A DNA stretch of 64,000 nt from Mycobacterium sp. Z3061. GTDB lineage: Bacteria; Actinomycetota; Actinomycetes; Mycobacteriales; Mycobacteriaceae. Below the pieces are notes generated by a model. The model had not been told where the DNA came from. It saw nothing but the letters and a program-made list of their open reading frames with translations, and searched no databases. Shown here piece by piece: positions 9,599 to 21,885 of this stretch (within the stretch, counting starts at the first letter, position 1; each line of letters starts with the position of its first letter). The translations under genes and the position numbers were made by a program. Where the stretch lies: the NCBI RefSeq assembly GCF_031583025.1, contig NZ_CP134062.1, forward strand, positions 1,240,001 through 1,304,000. Reading direction: 5' to 3'.

Positions 9599-9817
9599 AC
9601 ACGCGCCGGCCGGCCGAATCGCGCACCGTCTGGCCGCATTGCGAAACGGTCATTTCGGTGCGCCGGGCCGTACCACACAGTGGGCGGTTCGGGAACGGCC
9701 ATTTGCCGGAATCTGATACTGGCGGGGCAGTCGTGGCGGACGAGCAGCGTTTTTCTCTATCGATCAACACCACGGAAAAAAAATTCGATAGATAGGGCAA
9801 CAATTGGTGCACGCCAG
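9599..9817 (+). other. mftD-mftE gap with AT-rich dyad
   Basis: No convincing gene. Within it, TCTATCGA (9756-9763) and TCGATAGA (9785-9792) form an 8-bp inverted repeat around an A-rich loop with a run of eight or more A residues, unusual in this GC-rich region. It could be an internal promoter or operator, a weak hairpin, or a remnant of lost sequence. An in-frame extension of mftE through this region has no good start or conserved residues. Confidence 0.4.
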
Positions 9818-10546
9818 GTGAATTCGTCTTACCATCGGCGGGTGCCTGTACACGGCGAACTGGGGGATTCGACGTCGAGCCAACTCTCAATATCTGCGCC
9901 GCCGTCAATGACGATTCCCCTAGGGGCTACCGAACAACATGGTCCACACCTACCTCTGGACACCGACACCCGAATCGCCACGGCGGTCGCCCGCGCCGTG
10001 GGCGAGCGGCTCGACTGGCTCGTGGCGCCGGCGATCGCTTACGGTGCCAGCGGTGAGCACCAGAGTTTCGACGGAACGATCTCGATCGGCACTGATGCCT
10101 TGACCACGCTGTTGGTGGAGTACGGGCGATCGGCCGCCTGCTGGGCGCAGCGGCTGGTCTTCGTCAACGGCCACGGCGGCAACGTGAGCGCATTGAAGAA
10201 CGCGATCGGCCGGCTTCGTGCCGAGGGCCGCGACGCCGCATGGTGCCCGTGCGCCAGCGCCGGTGGCGATGCGCATGCCGGCCACACCGAAACATCCGTG
10301 CTGCTCCACATCTCACCGGACGTCGTGCACACCGACCGCATGCTCGCCGGCAACGACGCGCCGCTGCGCGAATTGCTGCCGTCGATGCGACGGGGCGGGG
10401 TGGCGGCCGTCAGTCCGATCGGGGTGCTGGGAGATCCGACCACGGCCACCGCGGCCGCGGGAAGCCGGATCTTCACCGAGATGGTGGACGACTGTGTCCG
10501 GCGCATCGGCCGGTGGACTCCCGGTGCCGACGGGATGCTGACGTGA
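9818..10546 (+). CDS. mftE: Mycofactocin system peptidase MftE (creatininase family)
   Basis: 242 residues from GTG 9818 ([15 protein letters not shown]), the start that matches my memory of Rv0695. Creatininase-family metal ligands are visible in [21 protein letters not shown] (residues ~110-114) and HAGHTETSV. MftE cuts the modified MftA to release the Val-Tyr-derived core. The stop overlaps the mftF start (GTGA). A longer frame from 9680 exists but lacks family features. Confidence 0.93.
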   Translation: MNSSYHRRVPVHGELGDSTSSQLSISAPPSMTIPLGATEQHGPHLPLDTDTRIATAVARAVGERLDWLVAPAIAYGASGEHQSFDGTISIGTDALTTLLVEYGRSAACWAQRLVFVNGHGGNVSALKNAIGRLRAEGRDAAWCPCASAGGDAHAGHTETSVLLHISPDVVHTDRMLAGNDAPLRELLPSMRRGGVAAVSPIGVLGDPTTATAAAGSRIFTEMVDDCVRRIGRWTPGADGMLT

Positions 10547-11973
10547 CCGCGCCGGTGACCCGGCTGCCGAACGGATTTGCCGTGCAGGTCGATCGCCGGG
10601 TGCGGGTGCTCGGCGACGGCAAGGCCCTGCTGGGTGGCTCGCCGACCCGGCTGCTGCGGTTGGCGCCCGCCGCGCAGAGCATGCTCTGCGACGGCCGCCT
10701 CAAGGTCCGCGACGAGGTCAGCGCGCAGCTGGCGCGCACCCTGCTGGACGCCACGGTAGCTCACCCGCGCCCCGCGACGGGTCCGTCCCACCGGGACGTC
10801 ACCGTCGTTATCCCGGTGCGGGACAACATAACCGGTGTACGACGGTTGGTGACGTCGCTGCGCGGGCTGCGGGTCATCGTGGTGGACGACGGATCCTCCA
10901 CGCCCATCGAACTGGAGGATTTCGCCGGCTCGCACTGCGATATCGAAGTGCTGCACCACGTTCGCAACAAGGGTCCGGCGGCCGCTCGGAACACCGGCCT
11001 GGCGGCCTGCACCACCGACTTCGTCGCGTTCCTGGACTCCGACGTGGCACCACGCCGCGGCTGGCTCGAAGCTTTGCTGGGACACTTCTGCGACCCGACG
11101 GTCGCACTGGTGGCGCCGCGGATCGTCGGTCTGGGGCAGGACGAGAACGTGATCGCCCGCTACGAAGCGGTGCACTCGTCACTGGATCTGGGTCTGCGGG
11201 AAGCGCCGGTGCTGCCGCACAGCGCGGTGTCTTACGTGCCCAGCGCGGCGATCGTGTGCCGCACGTCGGCGATCCGGGCCGTCGGTGGCTTCGACGAGAC
11301 GATGCATTCCGGCGAGGACGTCGACCTGTGCTGGCGACTGGTGGAAGCCGGCGCCCGGTTGCGGTACGAACCGATCGCGTTGGTCGCCCACGACCACCGG
11401 ACCGAGTTGCGGGACTGGATCGCGCGCAAAGCGTTCTACGGGGGCTCGGCGGCGCCCTTGTCGGTGCGCCACCCTGACAAGACCGCGCCGGTGGTGATTT
11501 CCGGCTGGGCACTGGCGGCCTGGATTCTGATGTCGCTCGGCACCGGTCTTGCGCAACTGGCTTCGATCGTCATCGCCGTGCTCACCGGCCGCCGGATCGC
11601 CAAGGCCCTGCGCGGCGCCGACACGTCCGTCGAGACCTCGCTCTGGGATGTGGCCGTGATCGCCACCCGGGGACTGTGGTCGGCGGCGCTGCAGCTGGCA
11701 TCGGCTATCTGCCGGCACTACTGGCCGGTGGCTCTGCTGGCGGCGATGCTGTCGCGCCACTTCCGGCACGTCGTGGTGGTCGCGGCGATCGTCGACGGGG
11801 TGGCGGACTGGTTGCGCCGCCGGGACGCCGTCGGGGAGGACGCCGAGCCGATCGGGTTGCTGACCTTCCTGTTGCTCAAGCGCATCGACGACCTGGCCTA
11901 TGGGATCGGCCTCTGGTACGGGGTGATACGCGAACGCAACATCGGCGCACTCAAGCCACAGATCCGGACGTAA
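10543..11973 (+). CDS. mftF: Mycofactocin glycosyltransferase MftF
   Basis: 476 residues from GTG 10543. A GT2-type GT-A domain follows a ~80-residue N-terminal region: [26 protein letters not shown], the DxD-type motif [12 protein letters not shown], and the acceptor-side [19 protein letters not shown]. Several hydrophobic segments in the C-terminal third suggest membrane association. The enzyme adds beta-1,4-glucose units to pre-mycofactocin to give the oligoglycosylated cofactor. The upstream reading frame overlapping mftE is not coding. Confidence 0.93.
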   Translation: MTAPVTRLPNGFAVQVDRRVRVLGDGKALLGGSPTRLLRLAPAAQSMLCDGRLKVRDEVSAQLARTLLDATVAHPRPATGPSHRDVTVVIPVRDNITGVRRLVTSLRGLRVIVVDDGSSTPIELEDFAGSHCDIEVLHHVRNKGPAAARNTGLAACTTDFVAFLDSDVAPRRGWLEALLGHFCDPTVALVAPRIVGLGQDENVIARYEAVHSSLDLGLREAPVLPHSAVSYVPSAAIVCRTSAIRAVGGFDETMHSGEDVDLCWRLVEAGARLRYEPIALVAHDHRTELRDWIARKAFYGGSAAPLSVRHPDKTAPVVISGWALAAWILMSLGTGLAQLASIVIAVLTGRRIAKALRGADTSVETSLWDVAVIATRGLWSAALQLASAICRHYWPVALLAAMLSRHFRHVVVVAAIVDGVADWLRRRDAVGEDAEPIGLLTFLLLKRIDDLAYGIGLWYGVIRERNIGALKPQIRT

Positions 11974-11981
11974 CGGCCGCC

Positions 11982-13415
11982 TTGTCTGCAGCCGCCCGGC
12001 ACAGCGATGTGCTGATCGTCGGTGCCGGAAGCGCCGGTTCGGTTGTCGCCGAACGCCTTTCCGCCGATCCAAGTTGCAGGGTGACGGTGCTGGAGGCAGG
12101 TCCCGGACTCGCCGATGCCCAGCTGCTGGCGCGGACCCGCAACGGACTGCAGCTGCCCATCGGTGCGGGCAGCCCGTTGGCCGAGCGCTATGCGACGACG
12201 CTCACCGACCATCCGGCGCGGCAGGCGTCGCTGGTGCGGGGGACCACGGTCGGCGGTTCCGGCGCCGTCAACGGCGGCTATTTCTGCCGGGGGTTGCCCG
12301 GCGACTTCGACCGAATGGCGATACCCGGTTGGGCATGGGCCGACGTGCTGCACCACTTCCGGGCCATCGAGACGGATCTGGACTTCGCCACCCCCGCCCA
12401 CGGTGACGCGGGTCCGATCCCGGTGGGTCGCACCCGCGATCTGACCGGCGTCACCGAGACTTTCGTCGCCGCCAGCGCACGGGCGGGATTCGGGTGGGTC
12501 ACCGACCTCAACGATGTCGGACCCGAGCTGCCCGCGGGTGTGGGGGCCGTGCCGCTCAACATCGTCGAGGGCGTGCGCACCGGCTCCGGAGCCGCCTTTC
12601 TGTTACCCGCGCTGCAACGAGCGAACCTGACGCTGCTGGACCGAACCCGGGCGGTGCGCCTGCGCATCACCGGCGCCACCGCGGTGGGCGTGGATGTCAT
12701 CGGGCCGGACGGTGCCCGGGATCTGACGGCGGATCGAATTATTCTGTGCTGCGGGACAATTCGATCGGCGCATCTACTGATGCTGTCCGGTGTGGGCGAG
12801 CCGGAGATGCTGCGCGCCGCCGGCGTCAAAGTTGTTGCGGCGCTGCCGGTCGGGCTGCGATGCAGCGATCACCCGGAGTGGGTGATACCGACCAACTGGG
12901 CGGTCGCCCCCGACCATCCGGTGCTGGAAGTGGCGCTGAGCACCGCAGACGGAATCGAAATCCGGCCCTACACGGGCGGTTTCATAGCGATGACCGGCGA
13001 CGGCGTTGCCGGGCACAGTGATTGGCCGCACCTCGGTGTGGCGCTGATGCGGCCACGGTCCCGGGGCCGCATCTCTCTGGTGGCAGCAGACCCGGGCACG
13101 CCGCCGCGAATCGAGCATCATTACGACAGCGAGCCGGACGACGTCGCGGACCTGCGTGCGGGAACTGAGTTGGCCCGCGAGTTCTGTCCCACCACAACAG
13201 GTCCCGTGGCCTGGTCGACATCGCAACATCTGTGCGGCAGCGCCCCGATGGGTGTCGACGGTGACCCTGATGCGGTGGTGGACAACAGGTGTCGTGTTCT
13301 GGGATTCGAAAACCTCTGGGTGATAGACGGATCGATCCTGCCGGTGGTCCCCAGTCGCGGACCGCACGCCACCATCGTCATGGTCGGCCACCGTGCGGCC
13401 GAATTCGTTCAGTGA
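11982..13415 (+). CDS. mftG: Mycofactocin dehydrogenase MftG (GMC oxidoreductase)
   Basis: 477 residues of the glucose-methanol-choline flavoprotein family. FAD-binding GAGSAGSVVAERL is near the N terminus; the signature VRGTTVGGSGAVNGGYFCRG follows near residue 85; the C terminus holds the active-site His regions SSQHLCGSAPMG-like (STSQHLCGSAPMG) and PSRGPHATIVMVGHRAAEF. There is no ATG or GTG at the expected place: TTG 11982, 8 bases after mftF, is the best start. MftG is reported to re-oxidise mycofactocinol and pass electrons toward the respiratory chain. Confidence 0.9.
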   Translation: MSAAARHSDVLIVGAGSAGSVVAERLSADPSCRVTVLEAGPGLADAQLLARTRNGLQLPIGAGSPLAERYATTLTDHPARQASLVRGTTVGGSGAVNGGYFCRGLPGDFDRMAIPGWAWADVLHHFRAIETDLDFATPAHGDAGPIPVGRTRDLTGVTETFVAASARAGFGWVTDLNDVGPELPAGVGAVPLNIVEGVRTGSGAAFLLPALQRANLTLLDRTRAVRLRITGATAVGVDVIGPDGARDLTADRIILCCGTIRSAHLLMLSGVGEPEMLRAAGVKVVAALPVGLRCSDHPEWVIPTNWAVAPDHPVLEVALSTADGIEIRPYTGGFIAMTGDGVAGHSDWPHLGVALMRPRSRGRISLVAADPGTPPRIEHHYDSEPDDVADLRAGTELAREFCPTTTGPVAWSTSQHLCGSAPMGVDGDPDAVVDNRCRVLGFENLWVIDGSILPVVPSRGPHATIVMVGHRAAEFVQ

Positions 13416-13419
13416 ACGA

Positions 13420-14115
13420 TCAGCTCGCCGCCGGCGCCGCTTCGCCGGAAGATTCCACCCGCGCCGTCGGGGCGCCGGCGATCGCAGCTGCCGGTACCGC
13501 CCGCGCCGCCAGCGGAGCCGGCAATGCGGAGACGGCGGTCGTCTCCTCGATCTCGACGGGCTCCGCGGCGCTAACCTGTAGCGCAGGTTGCCGGGTCGCC
13601 GATCCCGCCGACCCAACCGACGCCGCCGCGACCGCCGACCCCACCGATCCCACCGGCGTCAACGCCGGAGCCATCGCCGAGCCCACCGGTCCGGCTACCG
13701 CCGCCGAACCGACAGCCATCGTCTGTGCCGCCGCGGCTGCCGCCGGCGCCGCGTAGGCACTCTGGGCCAACACCCCGGGCCCCAGCGTCTGCTGCGGCAT
13801 ATTCGCGACGTCGGACTGAATGCTCGACACGTTCGCCGCCTCGGTGACGGCGTAGGACTGCGAACCCAGATTCATCAACTGCACGAACTGGTCGTGGAAG
13901 GCCGCCGCCTGTGCGCTGATCGCCTGGAATGCCTCGGCATGCGCGCCGAACAGGGCCGCGATTTCCGTTGACACCGCGTCCGCACCGGCCGGGATGAAGG
14001 CCCCGGTCGTCGGAATCGCGGCCGCGGCGTTGGCATCGCTGATCGCCGAGCCGATATTCGCCAGATCCGTAGCTGCGGCAGCCACGTACTCCGGCGCAGC
14101 GATTACGTACGACAT
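13420..14115 (-). CDS. PE family protein
   Basis: 231 residues. The first ~95 form a PE domain (MSYVIAAPEYVAAAATDLAN at the start; Pro8-Glu9) with two amphipathic helices and the type VII secretion motif YAVTE (YxxxE). The remainder is Ala/Val/Pro/Ser-rich low complexity without PGRS repeats. PE proteins are exported by ESX systems to the cell surface. It is convergent with mftG, 4 bases apart, and has no PPE partner in the window. I recall no PE gene at this place in M. tuberculosis, so it is probably an insertion. Confidence 0.88.
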   Translation of the reverse strand: MSYVIAAPEYVAAAATDLANIGSAISDANAAAAIPTTGAFIPAGADAVSTEIAALFGAHAEAFQAISAQAAAFHDQFVQLMNLGSQSYAVTEAANVSSIQSDVANMPQQTLGPGVLAQSAYAAPAAAAAAQTMAVGSAAVAGPVGSAMAPALTPVGSVGSAVAAASVGSAGSATRQPALQVSAAEPVEIEETTAVSALPAPLAARAVPAAAIAGAPTARVESSGEAAPAAS

Positions 14116-14216
14116 GCGGCCCCCCAGCCAAACATGGATCGTGTCCGACGCCCGTTACGAACCTTTCCCCTCTTCGGATGGTAGCCCCGCCACGGGGACG
14201 CGCGCGGCGTTTTGGC

Positions 14217-15806
14217 TCAATGCGATCCGGCGGTAGTGTGGCCGCCCCGGATGCGGCGGACCGGGCGCAGCTGGCGCCCGTCGCGCCCGGGAGCCCAGAA
14301 CCCGATCAGCACCGCGGCCACGGCGACGATCACCGCCATCGCGATCGTCGACGCGTGCATGGCGTGCAGAAAGGCCGTCTGACTCAGCGTCGCCAGCTGA
14401 TCACCTTGCGGGCCAAGCTTTTCCGATACTTCGACGGCCTTGGCCAGCGAGTCGGACGCGGGGCCGCGCACCGGCTCGGGGAACCCCGTCAGCCTCGGCC
14501 GGAGTTCGTCGCTGTAGCTCCCGGCAAGGATGGAACCCGCCACCGCGATCCCCAGGGCGCCGCCCAACTCGCGTGCGGTGTCGTTGACCGCGGACGCGAC
14601 GCCCTGTTTCTCGTCGGGGACGGCGGCCATGATCGCCGAGGTGGTGGGCGCGGTGCAGAACCCGATGCCCGTGCTGAGGATCAGGGTCGGCCAGGCGAAG
14701 TTGAGGTAGGACGAGTGCAGGTCCAGTACGAGCATGCACAGGAAGCCCACCGCCATCAGCAGGGTGCCCAGAAACAGTACGAGGCGCAGTCCCAGCTTCG
14801 GCACGTACCACCATGACAGCGCCGAGCAGATACCGAGCGGCACCATGAACGGACCGAGGGCCACCGCCGTCATCAGGGGTGAGTAGCCCATGATCTGCTG
14901 GACGTACTGCATGGCGAGAAAGAAGAAGCCGAACGTTGCGCCGAACAGCACCACGATGGTTGCCACGCCCGTCGCGAAACTGGGGTCGGCGAACAGTCGC
15001 ACGTCCAGAAGTGGTTGCTTCCTGCGAAATTCGAACGCCGCGAAGAGCCCGGCGATGATCGCGCCCAGCACCAGCCCGCCCCACACCTGGGTGTCGTCCC
15101 AGCCCCGCGTCGGTGCCTGCAGGATCGCGAACACGCCGATGGCGACCGCCGCGGCGATCAGCACCGCGCCCCACCAGTCGACGCGGGGAGCGTCGTGGTC
15201 GCGGGACGGCGAAATGGTGCACGCCATCGCGAAGATCACCAGGCCGGCAGCGCCCAACGACCAGAAGATGGCGTGCCAGTCCCAAAACCGAAGCAGCAGG
15301 CCGGAACCGAGCATGCCGATCACCCCGCCGGACCCCGCGGTGCCGGCCCAGATGCCAACGGCCCGCATCCGCTGCGCCTTCGGATATGCCACGGTCAGCA
15401 GCGACAGTGTCGCGGGCATGACGAGCGCGGCGCCGACACCGGCCACCGCGCGTCCCGCGATGATCTGGGTAGGGGAGTGCAGCAGCGCCGGCGCGACCGA
15501 GGCCAGCGAGAAGATGATCAGCCCGGTGAGCAGCGCGCCCCGGCGGCCGTACCGGTCACCGACGGCGCCCGCGGGTAGCAGCAGGCAGGCCAGCGCCACG
15601 GTGTATCCGTCGACGATCCACGTGAGTTGGGTCTGCGTGGCCGAAGTGGCGACCGCGATGTCGCCGAGTGCGGTGTTCAGCGCTGTCATCGACGCGACCA
15701 CCAGCGACACCCCCAGGCACGCCACGGTCAGCGTCCAGCGCTGCGCCCGGGTGCTGTGGCCTGCGCGGTTCCCGCGCTCCTCGGGCCGGATTAAGGTCTG
15801 GACCAT
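14217..15806 (-). CDS. MFS drug exporter, DHA2 (14-TM) family
   Basis: 529 residues with about 14 hydrophobic helices. The motif-A loop GDRYGRRGALLTG and the motif-C-type region (GVGAALVMPATLSLL) mark a proton-driven DHA2 (EmrB/QacA-like) antiporter. N-terminal ~25 residues are polar and cytoplasmic. Divergently transcribed from a TetR regulator with two operator-like palindromes between them, the usual layout for an exporter induced by its substrate. Substrate unknown. Confidence 0.87.
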   Translation of the reverse strand: MVQTLIRPEERGNRAGHSTRAQRWTLTVACLGVSLVVASMTALNTALGDIAVATSATQTQLTWIVDGYTVALACLLLPAGAVGDRYGRRGALLTGLIIFSLASVAPALLHSPTQIIAGRAVAGVGAALVMPATLSLLTVAYPKAQRMRAVGIWAGTAGSGGVIGMLGSGLLLRFWDWHAIFWSLGAAGLVIFAMACTISPSRDHDAPRVDWWGAVLIAAAVAIGVFAILQAPTRGWDDTQVWGGLVLGAIIAGLFAAFEFRRKQPLLDVRLFADPSFATGVATIVVLFGATFGFFFLAMQYVQQIMGYSPLMTAVALGPFMVPLGICSALSWWYVPKLGLRLVLFLGTLLMAVGFLCMLVLDLHSSYLNFAWPTLILSTGIGFCTAPTTSAIMAAVPDEKQGVASAVNDTARELGGALGIAVAGSILAGSYSDELRPRLTGFPEPVRGPASDSLAKAVEVSEKLGPQGDQLATLSQTAFLHAMHASTIAMAVIVAVAAVLIGFWAPGRDGRQLRPVRRIRGGHTTAGSH

Positions 15807-15840
15807 GTGTGGCGCCCCCTCTCGGTGGCGAAGTAGTGAC

Positions 15841-15877
15841 CGAGACTAATGGTCTCGTAGGTAGACCGTTAATCTCG
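15841..15877. promoter_or_regulatory. Paired operator sites between MFS and TetR genes
   Basis: Site 1 (15841-15856) is CGAGACTAATGGTCTCG-like, with arms CGAGAC and GTCTCG. Site 2 (15862-15877), read on the minus strand, is CGAGATTAACGGTCTA, the same pattern with four changes. Their centres are 21 bp apart, two helical turns, so two TetR dimers could bind on one face of the DNA. Confidence 0.6.
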
Positions 15878-15902
15878 ATTCCAAACAGGGAGGTGCATCA
15901 CA

Positions 15903-16562
15903 ATCGGCGATGGGAGTTACCGGGACCCCCGTCCGGCACGCTCGCGGGCTCGTCTGCTGGAGGCCGCCGCCTCGCTGCTGCGCAGCGGCGGTCCCAGCGC
16001 GGTGACCGTCGACGCGGTCACCCGCGCCGCCAATGTCGCCAGGGCCACCCTCTATCGCCACTTTCCGAGCGGAAACGATTTGCTGGCAGCAACATTCAGC
16101 AGTCTGATACCGCCCGCGCCGATGCCGACGGCCGACGGGCCGTTGCGCGAGCGGCTGCTGGCGCTGGTGCTGGCCCAAGCCGAGGTGATCGCCGAAGCGC
16201 CCGCGGTGCTGACCGCGATGGCGTGGCTGGCGCTGGGCCCGGACCTGCAGGGGCTACCCGAACCGAGCGGCTCGCCGGCCGCCCAGAGCGCGATCTCCGG
16301 CCTGCGCGAGCGCATCGCCCAGCAGTACGCGGCGCCCTTCGACGCGCTGTTCGACGGCCCGCAGGCCGCCGAGTCGGGCCTCGAATTGGGTGAGGTGGAC
16401 CGCTCGAGCGCGATCGCGCTGCTGATCGGCCCCCTGGTGCTCGGCCGATTGAGCACGCTGCCTGACTTCGACTACCGGGAAACGGCGCGCGCCGCCGTCG
16501 ACGGCTTCCTCGAGGTCCAGTCCCGTCGGGCACGGACGCTCAAAGACCGGTCCGGTCCCTGA
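15903..16562 (+). CDS. TetR-family regulator (no canonical start codon)
   Basis: About 219 residues when read from 15903. The HTH is clear (VTVDAVTRAANVARATLYRHF), followed by a typical ligand domain. The open frame begins after TAA at 15870, but has no ATG, GTG or TTG before GTG 16002, which would remove the first HTH helix. GGGAGG at 15888-15893 is a good ribosome site; ATC at 15903 (9 bases away) or ATC at 15897 would be the start, or a one-base error shifts the frame from GTG 15893. Likely repressor of the adjacent exporter. Confidence 0.7.
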   Translation: MGDGSYRDPRPARSRARLLEAAASLLRSGGPSAVTVDAVTRAANVARATLYRHFPSGNDLLAATFSSLIPPAPMPTADGPLRERLLALVLAQAEVIAEAPAVLTAMAWLALGPDLQGLPEPSGSPAAQSAISGLRERIAQQYAAPFDALFDGPQAAESGLELGEVDRSSAIALLIGPLVLGRLSTLPDFDYRETARAAVDGFLEVQSRRARTLKDRSGP

Positions 16563-16926
16563 TCCGCTGCCGAACCGCGGCCTTGCCTTCCTCCAGCGTT
16601 GTCAGGCCCAGCCGGGTAGCGCTCCAACGAAACTCGTTGTCGACGATCCAGCGCACGTACGCCAGTTCGGAATGCTGCAACAGCTGAATGGCTTCCAGTA
16701 ACGACTCCTGCACCGGACGGGCCGGCACGATCAGGCCCCGGCGCTGCGGAAAGCCCCGGAACATCCAGTCGCTGAAGTCGGACAACGCCAGGACCGGAAC
16801 GCGCCTGGGCACGTCGGGTCCGAAGGCGGACATGAGTTCGGCGGCCAGTTCGGCCGGCGGCGCCCCGTTGATCCAGTCGATCATGGGTTGTGCGGCGTCT
16901 GGTTCTCCCGGATTGGGACCCATCAC
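16540..16926 (-). CDS. Conserved hypothetical protein
   Basis: 128 residues (GTG 16926 or ATG 16923). No domain recognised. Composition is that of a soluble globular protein; notable stretches are VLALSDFSDWMFRGFPQRRG and a C-terminal basic helix GKAAVRQRIRDRTGL. The 3' end overlaps the convergent TetR gene by 23 bases, which is common for tail-to-tail pairs. Upstream lies the S10 operon leader, transcribed away from it. Confidence 0.6.
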   Translation of the reverse strand: MMGPNPGEPDAAQPMIDWINGAPPAELAAELMSAFGPDVPRRVPVLALSDFSDWMFRGFPQRRGLIVPARPVQESLLEAIQLLQHSELAYVRWIVDNEFRWSATRLGLTTLEEGKAAVRQRIRDRTGL

Positions 16927-17391
16927 GGCCTGGAAGCCTACGCCGACCGGTCAACGCCGGTCTCGGTGCTGGCCCAAGACCCGCTAAAAGCCCTGGTAGG
17001 GTCGCTGTGCACGACGGTCGGGGACCGTCAGGCGCGGACCGCCCGCGGTCAGCACCCGGGATTTGGCCCAGGCGCTGATCTGGGGCATACTGTTCAGGTT
17101 GCCCTGCGCCAGGTTCATCCTGGTCGGGCATACGACCAGCGCCCAGCAGGGCGCGTCCGGTCCCAACCTTGGAGCGCGGCTATTTCGGTCGCCTACGAGG
17201 CTGCGTGCGGGTGACACACCCGAGCGCGGGGAGCGGTTGAACCACGACAGGTAAACAGCGGCGCAGTATCCGGCGCAACGCTCGATCGGCCCTCGACAGG
17301 GGGTCGGTCCGCGCGCCGGGGGGCACTGGGGTCGAAGAACGACTGAAGTCCGGTTACGGGCTCACAGTGTGGGAGAAGAGGTAGGAGAAGC
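16927..17391 (+). other. S10 operon leader and promoter region
   Basis: 465 bases without a gene I can support. A possible promoter has TTGGCC at 17063-17068 and TACTGT at 17088-17093 with a 19-base spacer, which would leave a leader of almost 300 bases before rpsJ. Long ribosomal leaders can carry autoregulatory structure, but I cannot identify an L4-type binding site by eye. AGGAG at 17382-17386 serves rpsJ. Confidence 0.45.
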
Positions 17392-17697
17392 GTGGCGGGA
17401 CAAAAGATCCGCATCAGGCTCAAGGCCTACGACCATGAGGCTATTGACGCGTCGGCGCGCAAGATCGTCGAGACCGTCGTCCGTACCGGAGCCAGCGTCG
17501 TGGGACCGGTGCCGCTGCCGACGGAAAAGAACGTGTACTGCGTCATCCGCTCTCCGCATAAGTACAAGGACTCGCGGGAGCACTTCGAGATGCGTACACA
17601 CAAGCGTCTGATCGACATCCTCGACCCGACGCCGAAGACCGTTGACGCATTGATGCGCATCGATCTTCCGGCCAGCGTCGACGTCAACATCCAGTAG
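17392..17697 (+). CDS. rpsJ: 30S ribosomal protein S10 (uS10)
   Basis: 101 residues ([20 protein letters not shown] near the start), the full family length. S10 sits in the 30S head and, as NusE, also takes part in transcription antitermination. GTG start preceded by AGGAG. First gene of the S10 operon; rplC follows after 14 bases. Confidence 0.98.
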   Translation: MAGQKIRIRLKAYDHEAIDASARKIVETVVRTGASVVGPVPLPTEKNVYCVIRSPHKYKDSREHFEMRTHKRLIDILDPTPKTVDALMRIDLPASVDVNIQ

Positions 17698-17711
17698 GAG
17701 CTTGGGCAGCA

Positions 17712-18365
17712 ATGGCAAGAAAAGGCATTCTGGGTACCAAGCTGGGCATGACGCAGGTATTCGACGAGAACAACAAAGTCGTGCCGGTGACTGTGGTCAA
17801 GGCCGGGCCGAACGTGGTGACCCGTGTGCGTACCCCGGAGCGGGACGGATACAGCGCCGTGCAACTGGCTTACGGCGAAATCAGCCCACGCAAGGTCAAC
17901 AAGCCGGTCACCGGTCAGTACGCGGCGGCGGGAGTCAACCCGCGCCGGCACCTGGCCGAGTTGCGGCTGGACGACGCGGAGGCGGCGGCCGAGTACGAGG
18001 TCGGCCAGGAGCTGACGGCGGAGATCTTCGCCGACGGCGCCTACGTCGACGTCACCGGCACCTCCAAGGGCAAGGGCTTCGCGGGAACCATGAAGCGGCA
18101 CGGCTTCCGCGGGCAGGGCGCCAGCCACGGCGCCCAGGCGGTGCACCGCCGCCCGGGTTCCATTGGCGGATGTGCCACTCCGGCAAGGGTGTTCAAGGGC
18201 ACCCGGATGTCGGGCCGGATGGGTAACGACCGGGTGACCGTGCAGAACCTGGTGGTGCACAAGGTCGACGCCGCCAACGGCGTGCTGTTGATCAAGGGCG
18301 CGGTTCCCGGCCGCACCGGTGGACTCGTCGTGGTCCGCAGCGCGATCAAACGAGGTGAGAAGTAA
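17712..18365 (+). CDS. rplC: 50S ribosomal protein L3 (uL3)
   Basis: 217 residues. Starts [20 protein letters not shown]; the conserved loop [20 protein letters not shown] (residues ~130-150) reaches toward the peptidyl-transferase centre. L3 is an early assembly protein of the 50S subunit. Its TAA shares one base with the ATG of rplD, which couples the two. Confidence 0.98.
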   Translation: MARKGILGTKLGMTQVFDENNKVVPVTVVKAGPNVVTRVRTPERDGYSAVQLAYGEISPRKVNKPVTGQYAAAGVNPRRHLAELRLDDAEAAAEYEVGQELTAEIFADGAYVDVTGTSKGKGFAGTMKRHGFRGQGASHGAQAVHRRPGSIGGCATPARVFKGTRMSGRMGNDRVTVQNLVVHKVDAANGVLLIKGAVPGRTGGLVVVRSAIKRGEK

Positions 18366-19033
18366 TGGCTCTCAAAATTGACGTGAAGACGCCGGCGGGC
18401 AAGGTTGACGGCTCTGTCGAGCTGCCCGCCGAGCTGTTCGACGCGCCGGCCAACATCGCACTGATGCACCAGGTGGTCACGGCGCAGCGCGCCGCGGCTC
18501 GCCAGGGCACGCACTCCACCAAGACCCGCGGTGACGTCAGTGGCGGTGGCCGCAAGCCTTACCGGCAGAAGGGAACCGGTCGCGCCCGGCAGGGTTCGAC
18601 CCGCGCTCCGCAGTTCACCGGCGGTGGCGTGGTGCACGGCCCGAAGCCGCGCGACTACAGCCAGCGCACGCCCAAGAAGATGATCGCCGCCGCGTTGCGC
18701 GGGGCGCTGTCCGACCGGGCCCGCAACGGTCGCATCCACGCGGTCACCGAGCTGGTAGAGGGGCAGACCCCTTCGACCAAGAGCGCCAAGGCTTTCCTGG
18801 CCACCCTGACCGAACGCAAGCAGGTCCTGGTGGTCGTCGGCCGTAGCGACGAGGCCGGTGTTAAGAGCGTGCGCAACCTGCCCGGTGTGCACATCCTGCC
18901 GCCGGACCAGCTCAACACCTACGACGTGTTGCGCGCCGACGACGTGGTGTTCAGTGTCGAGGCCTTGAACGCCTATATCTCAGCCAACACCGCCAACGCG
19001 GCATCTTCAGCTTCCGAGGAGGTTTCGGCCTGA
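18365..19033 (+). CDS. rplD: 50S ribosomal protein L4 (uL4)
   Basis: 222 residues. The extended loop with [20 protein letters not shown] lines the peptide exit tunnel, and the Lys/Arg-rich part contacts 23S rRNA. The C terminus carries a short Ala/Ser-rich tail. In enterobacteria L4 represses this operon; whether it does so here is not visible. One-base overlap with rplC and rplW. Confidence 0.98.
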   Translation: MALKIDVKTPAGKVDGSVELPAELFDAPANIALMHQVVTAQRAAARQGTHSTKTRGDVSGGGRKPYRQKGTGRARQGSTRAPQFTGGGVVHGPKPRDYSQRTPKKMIAAALRGALSDRARNGRIHAVTELVEGQTPSTKSAKAFLATLTERKQVLVVVGRSDEAGVKSVRNLPGVHILPPDQLNTYDVLRADDVVFSVEALNAYISANTANAASSASEEVSA

Positions 19034-19335
19034 TGGCAACCATCGCTGACCCCCGCGACATCATCCTGGCGCCGGTCATCTCCGAGAAGTCCTACGGGCT
19101 GCTGGACAACAACGTGTACACCTTCGTGGTGCACCCCGACTCGAACAAGACGCAGATCAAGATCGCTATCGAGAAGATCTTCGCCGTCAAGGTCGCCTCG
19201 GTGAACACCGCGAATCGGCAGGGCAAGCGCAAGCGCACCCGGTCCGGTTACGGGACGCGCAAGAGCACCAAGCGCGCCATCGTCACCCTGGCGCCGGGCA
19301 GCAAGCAGATTGACCTGTTCGGAGCCCCGGCCTAG
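19033..19335 (+). CDS. rplW: 50S ribosomal protein L23 (uL23)
   Basis: 100 residues, [20 protein letters not shown] at the start. L23 surrounds the exit-tunnel mouth and docks trigger factor and SRP. ATG shares a base with the rplD stop; rplB starts 29 bases downstream. Confidence 0.98.
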   Translation: MATIADPRDIILAPVISEKSYGLLDNNVYTFVVHPDSNKTQIKIAIEKIFAVKVASVNTANRQGKRKRTRSGYGTRKSTKRAIVTLAPGSKQIDLFGAPA

Positions 19336-19364
19336 CCGAGCGCGAGAGAAAGATCTGATTAGAC

Positions 19365-20207
<843 letters not shown>

Positions 20208-20225
20208 GACAGGGAGTAGCCGATA

Positions 20226-20503
20226 ATGCCACGCAGCCTGAAGAAGGGCCCGTTCGTCGACGACCATCTGCTCAAGAAGGTCGACGTGCAGAACGAGAAG
20301 AACACCAAGCAGGTCATCAAGACCTGGTCGCGACGGTCGACGATCATTCCGGACTTCATCGGACACACGTTCGCGGTGCACGACGGCCGCAAGCACGTGC
20401 CGGTGTTCGTCACCGAATCGATGGTGGGTCACAAGCTGGGGGAGTTCGCGCCCACCCGCACCTTCAAGGGACACATCAAGGACGACCGGAAGAGTAAGCG
20501 GCG

Positions 20504-20507
<4 letters not shown>
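20226..20507 (+). CDS. rpsS: 30S ribosomal protein S19 (uS19)
   Basis: 93 residues ([19 protein letters not shown]), standard size. Binds the 30S head next to S13. The stop overlaps the rplV start in an ATGA, indicating coupled translation. Confidence 0.98.
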
Positions 20508-21882
<1,375 letters not shown>

Positions 21883-21885
21883 ATC

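Noticed and set aside
15668-16393. 241-codon plus-strand frame over the exporter/TetR junction
   Set aside because: Reads out of frame through the TetR gene, giving Arg/Gly-rich sequence; retained only as a possible frame-error explanation for the TetR start.
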